The translations under genes and the position numbers were made by a program. A stretch of DNA of 64,000 nucleotides from the NCBI RefSeq assembly GCF_001456935.1, contig NZ_KQ758489.1, positions 16,771-80,770 of the forward strand, read 5' to 3'. Numbering within the stretch: position 1 is the stretch's first letter; every line of letters starts with the position of its first letter. Shown here one piece after another: positions 42,318 to 50,404 of the stretch. This stretch comes from [Bacillus] enclensis (GTDB taxonomy: Bacteria; Bacillota; Bacilli; Bacillales; Bacillaceae_B). Below the pieces are notes generated by a model, which saw only the letters and a list, made by a program, of their open reading frames with translations, was not told the origin of the DNA and did not search any database.

Positions 42318-43067
42318 ATGAAGCACATTCCCATCGCACTGCAGATGTACACGCTGCGTAAAGAAGCAGAACAGGATTTCACAGGCACACTGAAAAATGT
42401 CGCCGGGCTCGGCTATGAAGGAGTCGAGCTGGCCGGGTACGGAGGTTTTGAGGCAAGAAAATTAAAAGAAGTACTAGATGATCTGGGGCTGAAAGCAGCT
42501 TCCAGTCACATCCCGCTCGCTGAATTAAGAGATGAACCGGAAAAAGTGATTGAGGATCAAAAGATTCTGGGGAGCCGGTATGTTGTATGCCCATACCTTC
42601 CCCCTGAAGAAAGGACGGAAAACGATTATATCCGGCTGATCAATGACCTTAATGAGATCGGCGAAAAATGTGCCGGGGAAGGCATCACACTTTGTTATCA
42701 CAATCATGACTTTGAATTGACTTCTCTAAATGATGGACGTTCAGCATTGGAGACGATCCTCGAAGAAACTAACCCGGATTGGGTCAAGGCGGAGTTTGAT
42801 ATTTACTGGCTGACATTTGCCGGGGAAAAGCCGGCCGAGTGGCTGGAACGTTACAAGAAACGCTCCCCGCTCGTTCATTTAAAGGATATGACGACGGATG
42901 GGGAACGCTTTTTTGCGGAGCTTGGGACCGGCGGGGTCGATCTTGAATCAGTGCTGGAGTCCGGAAAAGCGGGCGGCATCGAATGGTGGATCGTTGAGCA
43001 GGATGAGTGCAGAAATCCTCCGATCGAAAGCGTCCAGCGAAGTTTGCATTTTTTAAAAAAGAAATGA
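42318..43067 (+). CDS. Sugar phosphate isomerase/epimerase (xylose isomerase-like TIM barrel)
   Basis: 249 residues. TIM-barrel family AP2Ec: starts IPIALQMYTLRKE, then GYEGVELAGYGG, metal-ligand segments CYHNHDFEL, KAEFDIYWLTFAG, VHLKDM and WWIVEQDE. Such enzymes isomerise or epimerise sugars or inositol derivatives; IolE/YcjR-like context is absent here. Monocistronic; shares a terminator with the convergent siderophore operon. Confidence 0.85.
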   Translation: MKHIPIALQMYTLRKEAEQDFTGTLKNVAGLGYEGVELAGYGGFEARKLKEVLDDLGLKAASSHIPLAELRDEPEKVIEDQKILGSRYVVCPYLPPEERTENDYIRLINDLNEIGEKCAGEGITLCYHNHDFELTSLNDGRSALETILEETNPDWVKAEFDIYWLTFAGEKPAEWLERYKKRSPLVHLKDMTTDGERFFAELGTGGVDLESVLESGKAGGIEWWIVEQDECRNPPIESVQRSLHFLKKK

Positions 43068-43107
43068 AAAAGGGAAACTTCCTTCTTAGCAGGAGGTTTC
43101 CCTTTTT
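43067..43107. terminator. Bidirectional terminator: epimerase and siderophore/aspartokinase operon
   Basis: AAAAAGGGAAACTTCCT/AGGAGGTTTCCCTTTTT stem of 17 bp (one mismatch). It is the first strong terminator met by the minus-strand siderophore operon. Confidence 0.9.
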
Positions 43108-43108
43108 T

Positions 43109-44338
43109 TCATTGGATTGCAACAACCGTTCTCATTTCAGGGACATCAAGCCCAAATGCAGTATGCAAAAGCTCAGCGGCCCTGTGCACGTCTTGTTGTT
43201 TCACTGCAGCCGTGACACTAACAGGTGAGTCCTCGATGAGCTTGAAGTCGATTCCGGAGGCAGCCAGTTCTCTGGCGGCTTTCCCCTGGATGACAGGATG
43301 TGTAAGGATGTTGCTTCCGATGACCGCGACCTTTGCCAGATCCTTCTTTGCAGTTAATCGATCAAACTTGAGCTGCTCTTTTTTTTCTGAAATGAGTTCC
43401 AGTGATTCCTGCAGGTCACGGTGTTGAAGGAGCAGTGTCAACTCGCTTTCCTGTGTACTTTTGAAAAAGTCACACTCGATGTTCCGGGGTGTAAGTGCTG
43501 ACCGGATAGCATACTGCACTTCACTGCCACCGCAACCATGCAGGGTAATGCTTGTTCTTTCTTCCTGAAAGACAATGCCGATGACAGGGTACCTGTCCGA
43601 CCGTTTGGAGGAATGATTGATGAACGTTCCCCTTTCTCTTGTCAGGCTGGAACGGACCACCATCGGGATCCCATGTTTTTTCGCATGTTTGACGGATCTT
43701 GGGTGCAGGACACCCGCCCCCCTCGATGCCAGGTTCAGCATATCATCGTATGTCAGGGATGAAATTTTGGCAGCTTTCTTGATATAGCGGGGATCCGAGG
43801 TGTATACGCCATCGACATCTGTATAGATGTCACAGCGTTCAGCCCCCAGCTGGGCTGCAAGTGCGGCTGCGGTTGTGTCAGAGCCGCCCCTGCCCAAGGT
43901 AGAGATATACCCCTCATCGGTTACGCCTTGAAATCCTGCCACAACGACGATTTTCCCGGCATCGAGTTCCTGTAATATCGGCTTGGGGTCAATCGTTTTG
44001 ATGTTAGCGTTGCCGTGAACAGAATCTGTGTGAATGCCTGCCTGTCCGCCTGTGAAGGAAATCGATTCCGAACCTTTTTCCTGGAGGGCCATGGATAGGA
44101 GGGCGATCGTCACCTGCTCTCCTGTTGAGAGGAGCATATCCATTTCTCTTTTTTGCGGCTGGGTGGATACTTCGCTTGCAAGCCTTGTCAGAGTGTCCGT
44201 TGTATTCCCCATGGCTGAGACGACCACGACGACATCATTTCCCCTATTCTTTTCCTCAATCACCCTTGAAGCCATCCGTTTAATGTTTGAAGCAGAACCG
44301 ACAGATGTTCCTCCGAATTTCTGTACGATCATACTCAT
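43109..44338 (-). CDS. Aspartokinase with diverged ACT region, end of siderophore operon
   Basis: 409 residues. The kinase part is canonical: VQKFGGTSVGS, GNDVVVVVSAMG, STGEQVTIALLSM, TLGRGGSDTTAAALAA, CDIYTDVDGVYTSDPR. The C-terminal ~150 residues have the position of tandem ACT domains, but motifs that bind lysine or threonine are altered: NIECDFFKST stands where LysC has NI-VDIIIQ, and NILTHPVIQGKAARELAASGIDFK replaces the usual G-PGVAA-F--L. It lies 90 bp behind the iucC-like gene with no terminator between. It would make aspartyl phosphate for aspartate-semialdehyde, the precursor of diaminobutyrate. Confidence 0.88.
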   Translation of the reverse strand: MSMIVQKFGGTSVGSASNIKRMASRVIEEKNRGNDVVVVVSAMGNTTDTLTRLASEVSTQPQKREMDMLLSTGEQVTIALLSMALQEKGSESISFTGGQAGIHTDSVHGNANIKTIDPKPILQELDAGKIVVVAGFQGVTDEGYISTLGRGGSDTTAAALAAQLGAERCDIYTDVDGVYTSDPRYIKKAAKISSLTYDDMLNLASRGAGVLHPRSVKHAKKHGIPMVVRSSLTRERGTFINHSSKRSDRYPVIGIVFQEERTSITLHGCGGSEVQYAIRSALTPRNIECDFFKSTQESELTLLLQHRDLQESLELISEKKEQLKFDRLTAKKDLAKVAVIGSNILTHPVIQGKAARELAASGIDFKLIEDSPVSVTAAVKQQDVHRAAELLHTAFGLDVPEMRTVVAIQ

Positions 44339-44427
44339 ATGCTAAACCTTCTTTCTTGAGGATCTGGTGCTGATCCATTTTGATCTCGGGCTGCCCGAAC
44401 TATTTTGGCGGCTGCTTTTATTACTTT

Positions 44428-46239
44428 TTAAACCGTTTCTTTCACCTTGAATAAAGCAAGCGCATTATTCACGTGGCCGAACTCTGAAGCATGCGGACGG
44501 TCATCGCCTGTTGAGTATCCGTAATCCACCATGCGGTTGCGATTCAGGCAAAGCTTTGTCAGCTGGGGCTTGAAGAAATCAAACAGTTCGAAACGCTTCT
44601 TCAGCTCAGGGAATCGATTCTGATAATCCTGGATGGACTGTGCGAGCTGGCCCCAGAATGTCTCTTCCTCCATCAGTTCATGGTTGACCAGGATATTGCT
44701 CAAATAGCGCAGGTGGCAAATGAATAAGCCTGTGAAGATGAATTGAGTCAATCCTTCCGGCGGCTCGCTTCTCAGCACCTCTTTGAATTCTCTCGATAAG
44801 CCCCTGAGTTCAGGGAAGTCCTGATCTGAAATATTGACGTCATCGACAAAGTCTTTGATTGCTAACCGGTGTGGAACGGAATCCTTCAAGACGACGATTG
44901 TATTCTGACCGTGCGGCGAGAAAACTGTCCCGTATTGATACAGGTAATGTAGCAGCGGATCCATGACCACCTTGAAGAACGTCTTCATCCATTCGTCCGC
45001 CTGGAGTCCGGAGTCTTCGATCAAACTTTGCACGTATGGTTTACCGGTATGATCTTCATATAGAAGCGCTGCAAGTGTGATGGCCTGTTCACCTTCATCA
45101 AGATAGATATAAATGCTTTCTCTCCAGATCGTTCCGAGCATCTCAAGATATTGATAAGGAGCCTGTTTCATCCCGGTATAATAACGATGATCGACGTTCA
45201 TGCTTGCGTTCTCTCCCGGAAGAATGACGCGGCATTCCTCTTTCAGGAATGAATCGTTGTCAGCGATGCCTTTAATGAGCTCAGTCACCTGCGGGGCAAT
45301 CAGTGTCCGTTCGGACGGCAGCCCCCTGTATACCAAGGTATTGAGGATTCTCATCGGAAGCTTGACGTGATGCTTCTCTTTGTTTGTCATATTCACGAAT
45401 GTCCGGATTGACTGCTGAGGAAGATAGCTGTCGTTTCCTTCTCCCAAAGGAATGATCGATCTTTCGGCCAGCTCTTCCGGGAAATTCTGAATCAGGACAT
45501 TCTTCCACTGCCATTCATGCACCGGCATGAAGAAATACTCTGCAGGATCGGCACCGTGTTTTTTCACTATTTTTTCGAAAGAAGCTCTTTCCGTTTGGGA
45601 GAGTTCCGAAGCAAGCAAGTCTTCATATTCCACCCCATCGATTGATTGGAAAGTAGCGATGTCTTTCGTAACGGCAATCCAGGAGAGGCTGATTTCGTTC
45701 CCATGTTCGGGAGCATAGTTCAGGTAGTCATCGTAGCCGAAGCCGATGCGACCCTTGTTGTATGTAATCCACGGATGACCGGTCATGAAGCCCTCAAGCT
45801 CTGCATAATCGACACGAATGAGTTCGTCTGATGATTTCGACTCTTTTTCGAGCAGGTGGGCATCGGCAATCAAGGTGGCGTTCAATTCTTTGATCAGATG
45901 TCCGACTGTCTCTGGTGACATCGGGATGGGTCCCTGAAGATCTACCAACAGCTCGATGGCGCTCTCTGCCGGCTTCGTTTCGCCTCCATCTGTGATTTCA
46001 ATCGTGTCCCACTTCACATCGAAGCTGTCAAAGAATCGTTTCTCGGCCTGGAAGCGATACTGTTTCTCCTTTGAAATCTGTAAGGAATACGTGATGGTCT
46101 TTCCTTCTTCGCCAAGAATGTAAGGCTGAAGCATATCTTCGTACATATACTCCGATAACATTTTTGCAATCAGTTTGCGGTTGACCTTTTTCCAATTGTC
46201 TTTGCTTAATACTTTTTGTAATTCGCCGGCAAATCGCAT
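44428..46239 (-). CDS. rhbF: NIS synthetase, IucC/RhbF-like
   Basis: 603-residue IucA/IucC-family enzyme (NRPS-independent siderophore synthetase). Motifs include GHPWITYNKGRIGFGYDDYLNYAPEHG and VHEWQWKNVL, SIRTFVNMTNKEKHHVKLPM, and FSPHGQNTIVVLKD in the FhuF-like end. Probably performs the second amide condensation, joining acyl-hydroxyl-diaminopropane to the citrate monoamide. It is separated from the rest of the operon by 484 bp of repeats, so may need its own transcription or read-through. Confidence 0.88.
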   Translation of the reverse strand: MRFAGELQKVLSKDNWKKVNRKLIAKMLSEYMYEDMLQPYILGEEGKTITYSLQISKEKQYRFQAEKRFFDSFDVKWDTIEITDGGETKPAESAIELLVDLQGPIPMSPETVGHLIKELNATLIADAHLLEKESKSSDELIRVDYAELEGFMTGHPWITYNKGRIGFGYDDYLNYAPEHGNEISLSWIAVTKDIATFQSIDGVEYEDLLASELSQTERASFEKIVKKHGADPAEYFFMPVHEWQWKNVLIQNFPEELAERSIIPLGEGNDSYLPQQSIRTFVNMTNKEKHHVKLPMRILNTLVYRGLPSERTLIAPQVTELIKGIADNDSFLKEECRVILPGENASMNVDHRYYTGMKQAPYQYLEMLGTIWRESIYIYLDEGEQAITLAALLYEDHTGKPYVQSLIEDSGLQADEWMKTFFKVVMDPLLHYLYQYGTVFSPHGQNTIVVLKDSVPHRLAIKDFVDDVNISDQDFPELRGLSREFKEVLRSEPPEGLTQFIFTGLFICHLRYLSNILVNHELMEEETFWGQLAQSIQDYQNRFPELKKRFELFDFFKPQLTKLCLNRNRMVDYGYSTGDDRPHASEFGHVNNALALFKVKETV

Positions 46240-46299
46240 GGGATCCCTTCTTTCTGTCTATTTTAGTTGTTATTTAAAAAGTGAGATTGCAGGCTTATC

Positions 46300-46367
46300 A
46301 CTGCAGTTGGATTTCAGGACTTCGCTTTCACCAGGAGTCGTCGATTCGCAATTCAATCAGCAGTTGG
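46300..46367. repeat. Interspersed palindromic element, deletion derivative
   Basis: Outer arms only (GCAGTTGGATTTCAGGACTT...GCAATTCAATCAGCAGTTGG) with the central ~180 bp missing. Lies inside the siderophore operon spacer. Confidence 0.6.
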
Positions 46368-46517
46368 AATCAGGTTAGGATTCAGCGTCAAAAAACAGGT
46401 TAATATGAGTGTTTTTCGTCTAACCAACTTCAAAATTCATTCGTATTTCTCTATATGGACAGGATTTCAACTGAAATCTTCATTTTGAACTGACTTTTCT
46501 TATACACAAAAGTTTTT

Positions 46518-46670
46518 ATTATCGAAAACAGAAATTCTATTATCGAAATCAAAAGATTTATTATCGAAAATCAAACTTTTATTATCGAAACGGCGAAGAC
46601 TTTTATTGAAGACTCCTTATTTCAATCGAAAACGCACACTTATTATTGAACCTATATATTTATTATCAAA
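46518..46670. repeat. Phased 20/21-bp tandem array E
   Basis: Eight units with ATCGAA or ATTGAA-type cores (starts 46521, 46542, 46563, 46584, 46605, 46625, 46645, 46665); spacings 21 x4 then 20 x3. The first four read TTATTATCGAAA or close to it. Lies between the monooxygenase and iucC-like genes. Confidence 0.85.
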
Positions 46671-46723
46671 ACAAGCAGGAGTTAACCGAATTAAAGAATC
46701 CGCGATTCATAGCGGCGCCTCCC

Positions 46724-48064
46724 TTACATGCTTGGAACGGAAGCCGCGCCCCGATTCTCCACGCCAAACGTCTGAAACACATTCTTCGTCTGAACGGGAT
46801 ATACTTCCCGTCCGGCCAATTGATTAATGATAACGGCATTCCGGTGTGCCCCGAGTCCAAGGTCTGGTGCGCCGACTCCGTGCGTGTGCATCTCCCCGTT
46901 TTGAATGAAGATGCTGCCGGCATCGCCGAGGTAAGTCTCCAGGCGGTAATCCTTTGTTATCTTGAATCTGCCGGCTTGATCGTATGCCAGATCATCTTTC
47001 ATGGCCGATAGAAACGACGGAATCGCTGATTTGTAACCTGTCCCGAAGATGACGACATCAGTGTCTTGAGTGAACCCTTCTTCTTTTACTTGGTGATACC
47101 CGCTGAGCGAGAAGCCGCTGCCTGTAGATTCAAGACCGGTGATTTCGGTCATCGCCTGCAGGGAGATCGGAGGGTAGTCACTTCCGATCGAGCGCTCGTA
47201 CAGATAGTCATAAATCTCCGCGCTCGTGTCTGCGCTGATCCCTTTATACAGGAGGTCCTGATTCTTCAGGAGAGCATCCTTCTTTTCCTGCGGCAGGCTG
47301 TAAAAGAAATCCGTATAGTCAGGCGAGAAGTATTCTAGTCCCAGTTTTGAATACTCCATCGGGAAAAATCCTTTTGAACGGGTGAACCAGTTCAGTGTGA
47401 ATCCGCTCTCCTCCTGTTCTTTCGCAACATCCAGGAATACTTCGGCGGCGCTTTGACCAGAACCGATGACCGTTACTGACCGTGCCTCTTTACAGATTTC
47501 TTTTTTCTCCAGATACTCTGAAGAATGGAAGACGCTGCTTCCCAGATGTTCCTTGAAATGTTCCGGGACAGAGGAAACAGACCCGATCCCCATCACGAGA
47601 TGCCGCGTCACGAACCGCTCTTCAGTGTGCGTCCCGTCATTCCAAACGGATACCTCGTAGCCGTTCCCGCCGCCTTCCAACTTGACCGGTACGACCCGCT
47701 CCGCTTCCATTCCATACTTGCATTGCGGCAGCTGTTCGGAAACCCACCGGCAATAATGGTTGTATTCTTTTCTCGGAATATGAAATTTTTCAAGAAAATA
47801 AAAGTGATACAACCGATTGTGAGCCTGCAGATAGTTAAGGAAACTGTATTTGCTTCTGACGTCGGCCATCGAGACGAGGTCCGCGAAAAACGGCACCTGC
47901 AGGGTCGTCCCGTCGATCAGCATGCCTTTATGCCAATTGAATTCCGATTTTTTCTCGAGGAACAATGCTTTCATATCCGGCACTTCATCAAGCAAGGCCG
48001 CCAATCCTAAGTTGAAGGGACCGAGCCCGATGCCGATCACGTCATAGATCTCATTGTTGTTCAT
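46724..48064 (-). CDS. rhbE: Diaminopropane N-monooxygenase (IucD/RhbE-like)
   Basis: 446 residues, flavin-dependent N-hydroxylating monooxygenase. FAD site IGIGLGPFNLGLAALLDE, NADPH site VTVIGSGQSAAEVFLD, and the C-terminal substrate motif VIFGTGYKS. Hydroxylates the amine of 1,3-diaminopropane to begin the hydroxamate. Start: ATG overlapping the acetyltransferase stop (ATGA) with GAGGTGG upstream; the longer frame begins at GTG in that site. Confidence 0.9.
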   Translation of the reverse strand: MNNNEIYDVIGIGLGPFNLGLAALLDEVPDMKALFLEKKSEFNWHKGMLIDGTTLQVPFFADLVSMADVRSKYSFLNYLQAHNRLYHFYFLEKFHIPRKEYNHYCRWVSEQLPQCKYGMEAERVVPVKLEGGGNGYEVSVWNDGTHTEERFVTRHLVMGIGSVSSVPEHFKEHLGSSVFHSSEYLEKKEICKEARSVTVIGSGQSAAEVFLDVAKEQEESGFTLNWFTRSKGFFPMEYSKLGLEYFSPDYTDFFYSLPQEKKDALLKNQDLLYKGISADTSAEIYDYLYERSIGSDYPPISLQAMTEITGLESTGSGFSLSGYHQVKEEGFTQDTDVVIFGTGYKSAIPSFLSAMKDDLAYDQAGRFKITKDYRLETYLGDAGSIFIQNGEMHTHGVGAPDLGLGAHRNAVIINQLAGREVYPVQTKNVFQTFGVENRGAASVPSM

Positions 48065-48618
48065 GGGGTCCACCTCTTTTCGAATTCTTCACGCTCACAT
48101 GTCATGAGCAATCCGGTTTTATCCGGCAGTTCAATCGATCCGATTCTCTTGAAGCCGCATTTCGTAAAGACATGAATCATTTTTTCATTCCGGATATCGG
48201 GTTCCGCCATGACTTTTTCTGTCCGGTCATCCTGGAATTGGAACCGGACCATCTCCCTTAACAGCGGTAAAGAATATCCTTTTCCTAAAAAGTCTGTATC
48301 ACCGATCAACAGATGGACACCCTGATCATGAGGAGCCGCATCATACGTTTTCTCCAGCACATCTCCCTCGACCCAATAGGCTTCCCAATAGCTCATCGGC
48401 ACATCATCCAGACACCCTATATAAAGGGTATGGTGGTCATCGTTCAATGCTTTTTTCAAATGTTCCTTGAACTTCACAAGAGGGATATTGAGATTCCAAA
48501 ACGGATGGACATGGTCCTCCTTCATCCAGGAATGTATCATGTCCACATCCCGCTCAAACTCTACTTTTCTAAAAGAAATCTTCATGCCGATTTCTTCATC
48601 ATACAACTCATAGTGCAT
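48061..48618 (-). CDS. rhbD: N-hydroxy-diamine acetyltransferase (IucB/RhbD-like GNAT)
   Basis: 185 residues of the siderophore GNAT family: FRKVEFERDVDMIHSWMKEDHVHPFWNLNIP (HVxxFW motif), LIGDTDFLGKGYSLPLLREM for CoA binding and FTKCGFKRIG. Acetylates the hydroxylamine to form the hydroxamate. Start overlaps the 3' end of the upstream synthetase gene; GGTGGAG lies 7 bases before the ATG. Coupled to the monooxygenase by ATGA. Confidence 0.88.
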   Translation of the reverse strand: MHYELYDEEIGMKISFRKVEFERDVDMIHSWMKEDHVHPFWNLNIPLVKFKEHLKKALNDDHHTLYIGCLDDVPMSYWEAYWVEGDVLEKTYDAAPHDQGVHLLIGDTDFLGKGYSLPLLREMVRFQFQDDRTEKVMAEPDIRNEKMIHVFTKCGFKRIGSIELPDKTGLLMTCEREEFEKRWTP

Positions 48619-50404
48619 GGAGGATCTCCACCTCTTCCGCAATCGGGTTTTTCACCATCGTATAGACGGACTGCGATTCCATCGGTCCGACAAGCTCGTC
48701 CATGTCATAGAAACGGGTCAGGAGGTTGGCTTTGCACGGAAGAACCGGCTGATACAACAGGCTTCTCAGAAGATCTGAAGGCATCGTTTCTTCGTGCTGC
48801 TTCAGGCGTTCCTTCAATAGGCGGATCAGCTCCCCTTCCTCGATCAGGCCGCTTACTCCAAAAGCGTTGATCAGACCGAACAGATGATTGAAGAAGAAGT
48901 AATATCTCAGGCGCTCCTCGGCTATATCATCAGTGCAGATCGTGTCGCTCAGCGTATTTAGTCCGGGCAGCAGTTCCATCAATATGCCTGCCTTCGTTTC
49001 GCTGTAGTAGTACCCCTGGTTGTCGCGGTAATAGAACGTTTCAGGGTAGCCGTCATGGAGCTTGATGACCGAGTTTTGCTGGTGGGCCTCAAGCGCAATC
49101 CCATAGGTGTCAAAAAGCCAGATCATTGGGTCGAGTGTCAGGTCCAGATACCGGTTGAACCAGTCGATGCTCACTTCTTCCACCGAACGGTTTTCACGGC
49201 CGGCGATTCCTTTGATGATTGAATAGAGCCTTGGTTTCCCCCCGTAGGCATGATCCTGGCACAGCCCCGCAACCAGGCTGGCATGTTTGCTATTTTCATA
49301 GAAAGGATTGTCGCGGATCACGACTTCAAAGCCTGAAAGTTCATTCTGTGATACAAGATTCAGGTAAGCCGGATCCTCTACTATCCGAAAGTTAGGAAAA
49401 TTCTGCTTGATATTCTGTCCCACTTCAGTCTCCAGAAGCCTTGAAACCTCTACTCCCCTTGCAAGTTCCTTCGCCTGGTTGATGCGAAGGGAGTTTGTGA
49501 TTTTGACAGGTACAGAGAATTTATACATATATTTAGAGTGTTTACTGTACACGCTTCTGAATGATGAAGTGCCCGTAAACTTCTTGCCGGCGGGCCCTAT
49601 GTACTGAAGTGAACCATCCGCGAGCCTCGTTTGCACTTCAGGCTTCTCCATCAATTCCTTCACTTGAAGCGGATGAACCGGGAGCAGTACCTTTTCATCT
49701 TTTTTCATGATTTCTTCAAGCCAGTCCTGATCGACTTCCCCATCATTCTGCAATTCTTCGAAAATAATTGAAGCCGCAGACTGCGGACGACTGGAATCCT
49801 GGAGAACCAGTGATTTCTCCGCTGCAAAATAGTGGAGCCGGAACTCTCCCTTACGCTCGGGGGAATACGCCGCATCCTCCGCTTCCGCCAGACCCTGTTT
49901 GCTTTTCGGGGTCGGATGAAGCAGGTGTCCGAATAGAAGGGACTGCTCAGCTTCGATGAATTCAAAATCTTCCTGTGAAAGAGCTTCTGCGTCTTCCACG
50001 CGATCCTTGAGATACGTTTTGATGCTGCGGCAGCTCAGGATGACCCGGTAGATGAGTTCATCCTCGGCTCCCTTGAATCTTTTATCCAATAAGAATTCTT
50101 TTACGATGAGCGAAGTAAGCGTGATATAGTCGATTGGCTGCAGGTCTTTGCTGCCAGCGGTGCGATAATAGATCGGAAAAGAAAATAAATGGCGGTCAGT
50201 TTCAGACCAGTATGTCAATCCGGCCACCAATTCGATTTTCTGAAGAATCAGTTTGGAGACGAGCACTTTTTCCAACCCTGATGTAGAGAATAAAGGATGT
50301 TTCATTAACTCGGGTGCTTCTTCAAAATTCCCCGTCTCCCTTAAATAACAATTCAGAAAGCTTTGCATCGTCGCGTTTTCGGCTAATTGCTTCGTGTCAT
50401 ACAC
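48608..50404 (-). CDS. rhbC: NIS synthetase, IucA/RhbC-like
   Basis: 598-residue IucA/IucC-family synthetase that activates citrate with ATP and couples the first hydroxamate amine. Family motifs: KVLLPVHPLQVKELME, GTSSFRSVYSKHSKYMYKFSVPVKITNSLRIN and YGIALEAHQQNSVIKLHDGYP. Only moderately related to the downstream RhbF-like paralogue, as expected for the two condensation steps. Eight-base overlap with the decarboxylase gene. Confidence 0.9.
   Translation of the reverse strand: MYDTKQLAENATMQSFLNCYLRETGNFEEAPELMKHPLFSTSGLEKVLVSKLILQKIELVAGLTYWSETDRHLFSFPIYYRTAGSKDLQPIDYITLTSLIVKEFLLDKRFKGAEDELIYRVILSCRSIKTYLKDRVEDAEALSQEDFEFIEAEQSLLFGHLLHPTPKSKQGLAEAEDAAYSPERKGEFRLHYFAAEKSLVLQDSSRPQSAASIIFEELQNDGEVDQDWLEEIMKKDEKVLLPVHPLQVKELMEKPEVQTRLADGSLQYIGPAGKKFTGTSSFRSVYSKHSKYMYKFSVPVKITNSLRINQAKELARGVEVSRLLETEVGQNIKQNFPNFRIVEDPAYLNLVSQNELSGFEVVIRDNPFYENSKHASLVAGLCQDHAYGGKPRLYSIIKGIAGRENRSVEEVSIDWFNRYLDLTLDPMIWLFDTYGIALEAHQQNSVIKLHDGYPETFYYRDNQGYYYSETKAGILMELLPGLNTLSDTICTDDIAEERLRYYFFFNHLFGLINAFGVSGLIEEGELIRLLKERLKQHEETMPSDLLRSLLYQPVLPCKANLLTRFYDMDELVGPMESQSVYTMVKNPIAEEVEILHAL

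Noticed and set aside
4521..46670. Phased arrays as CRISPR or as coding repeats
   Set aside because: Period is only 20-21 bp, cores are 7-12 bp, spacers are not of spacer length, and no cas genes are present; translated frames contain stops or no signal.
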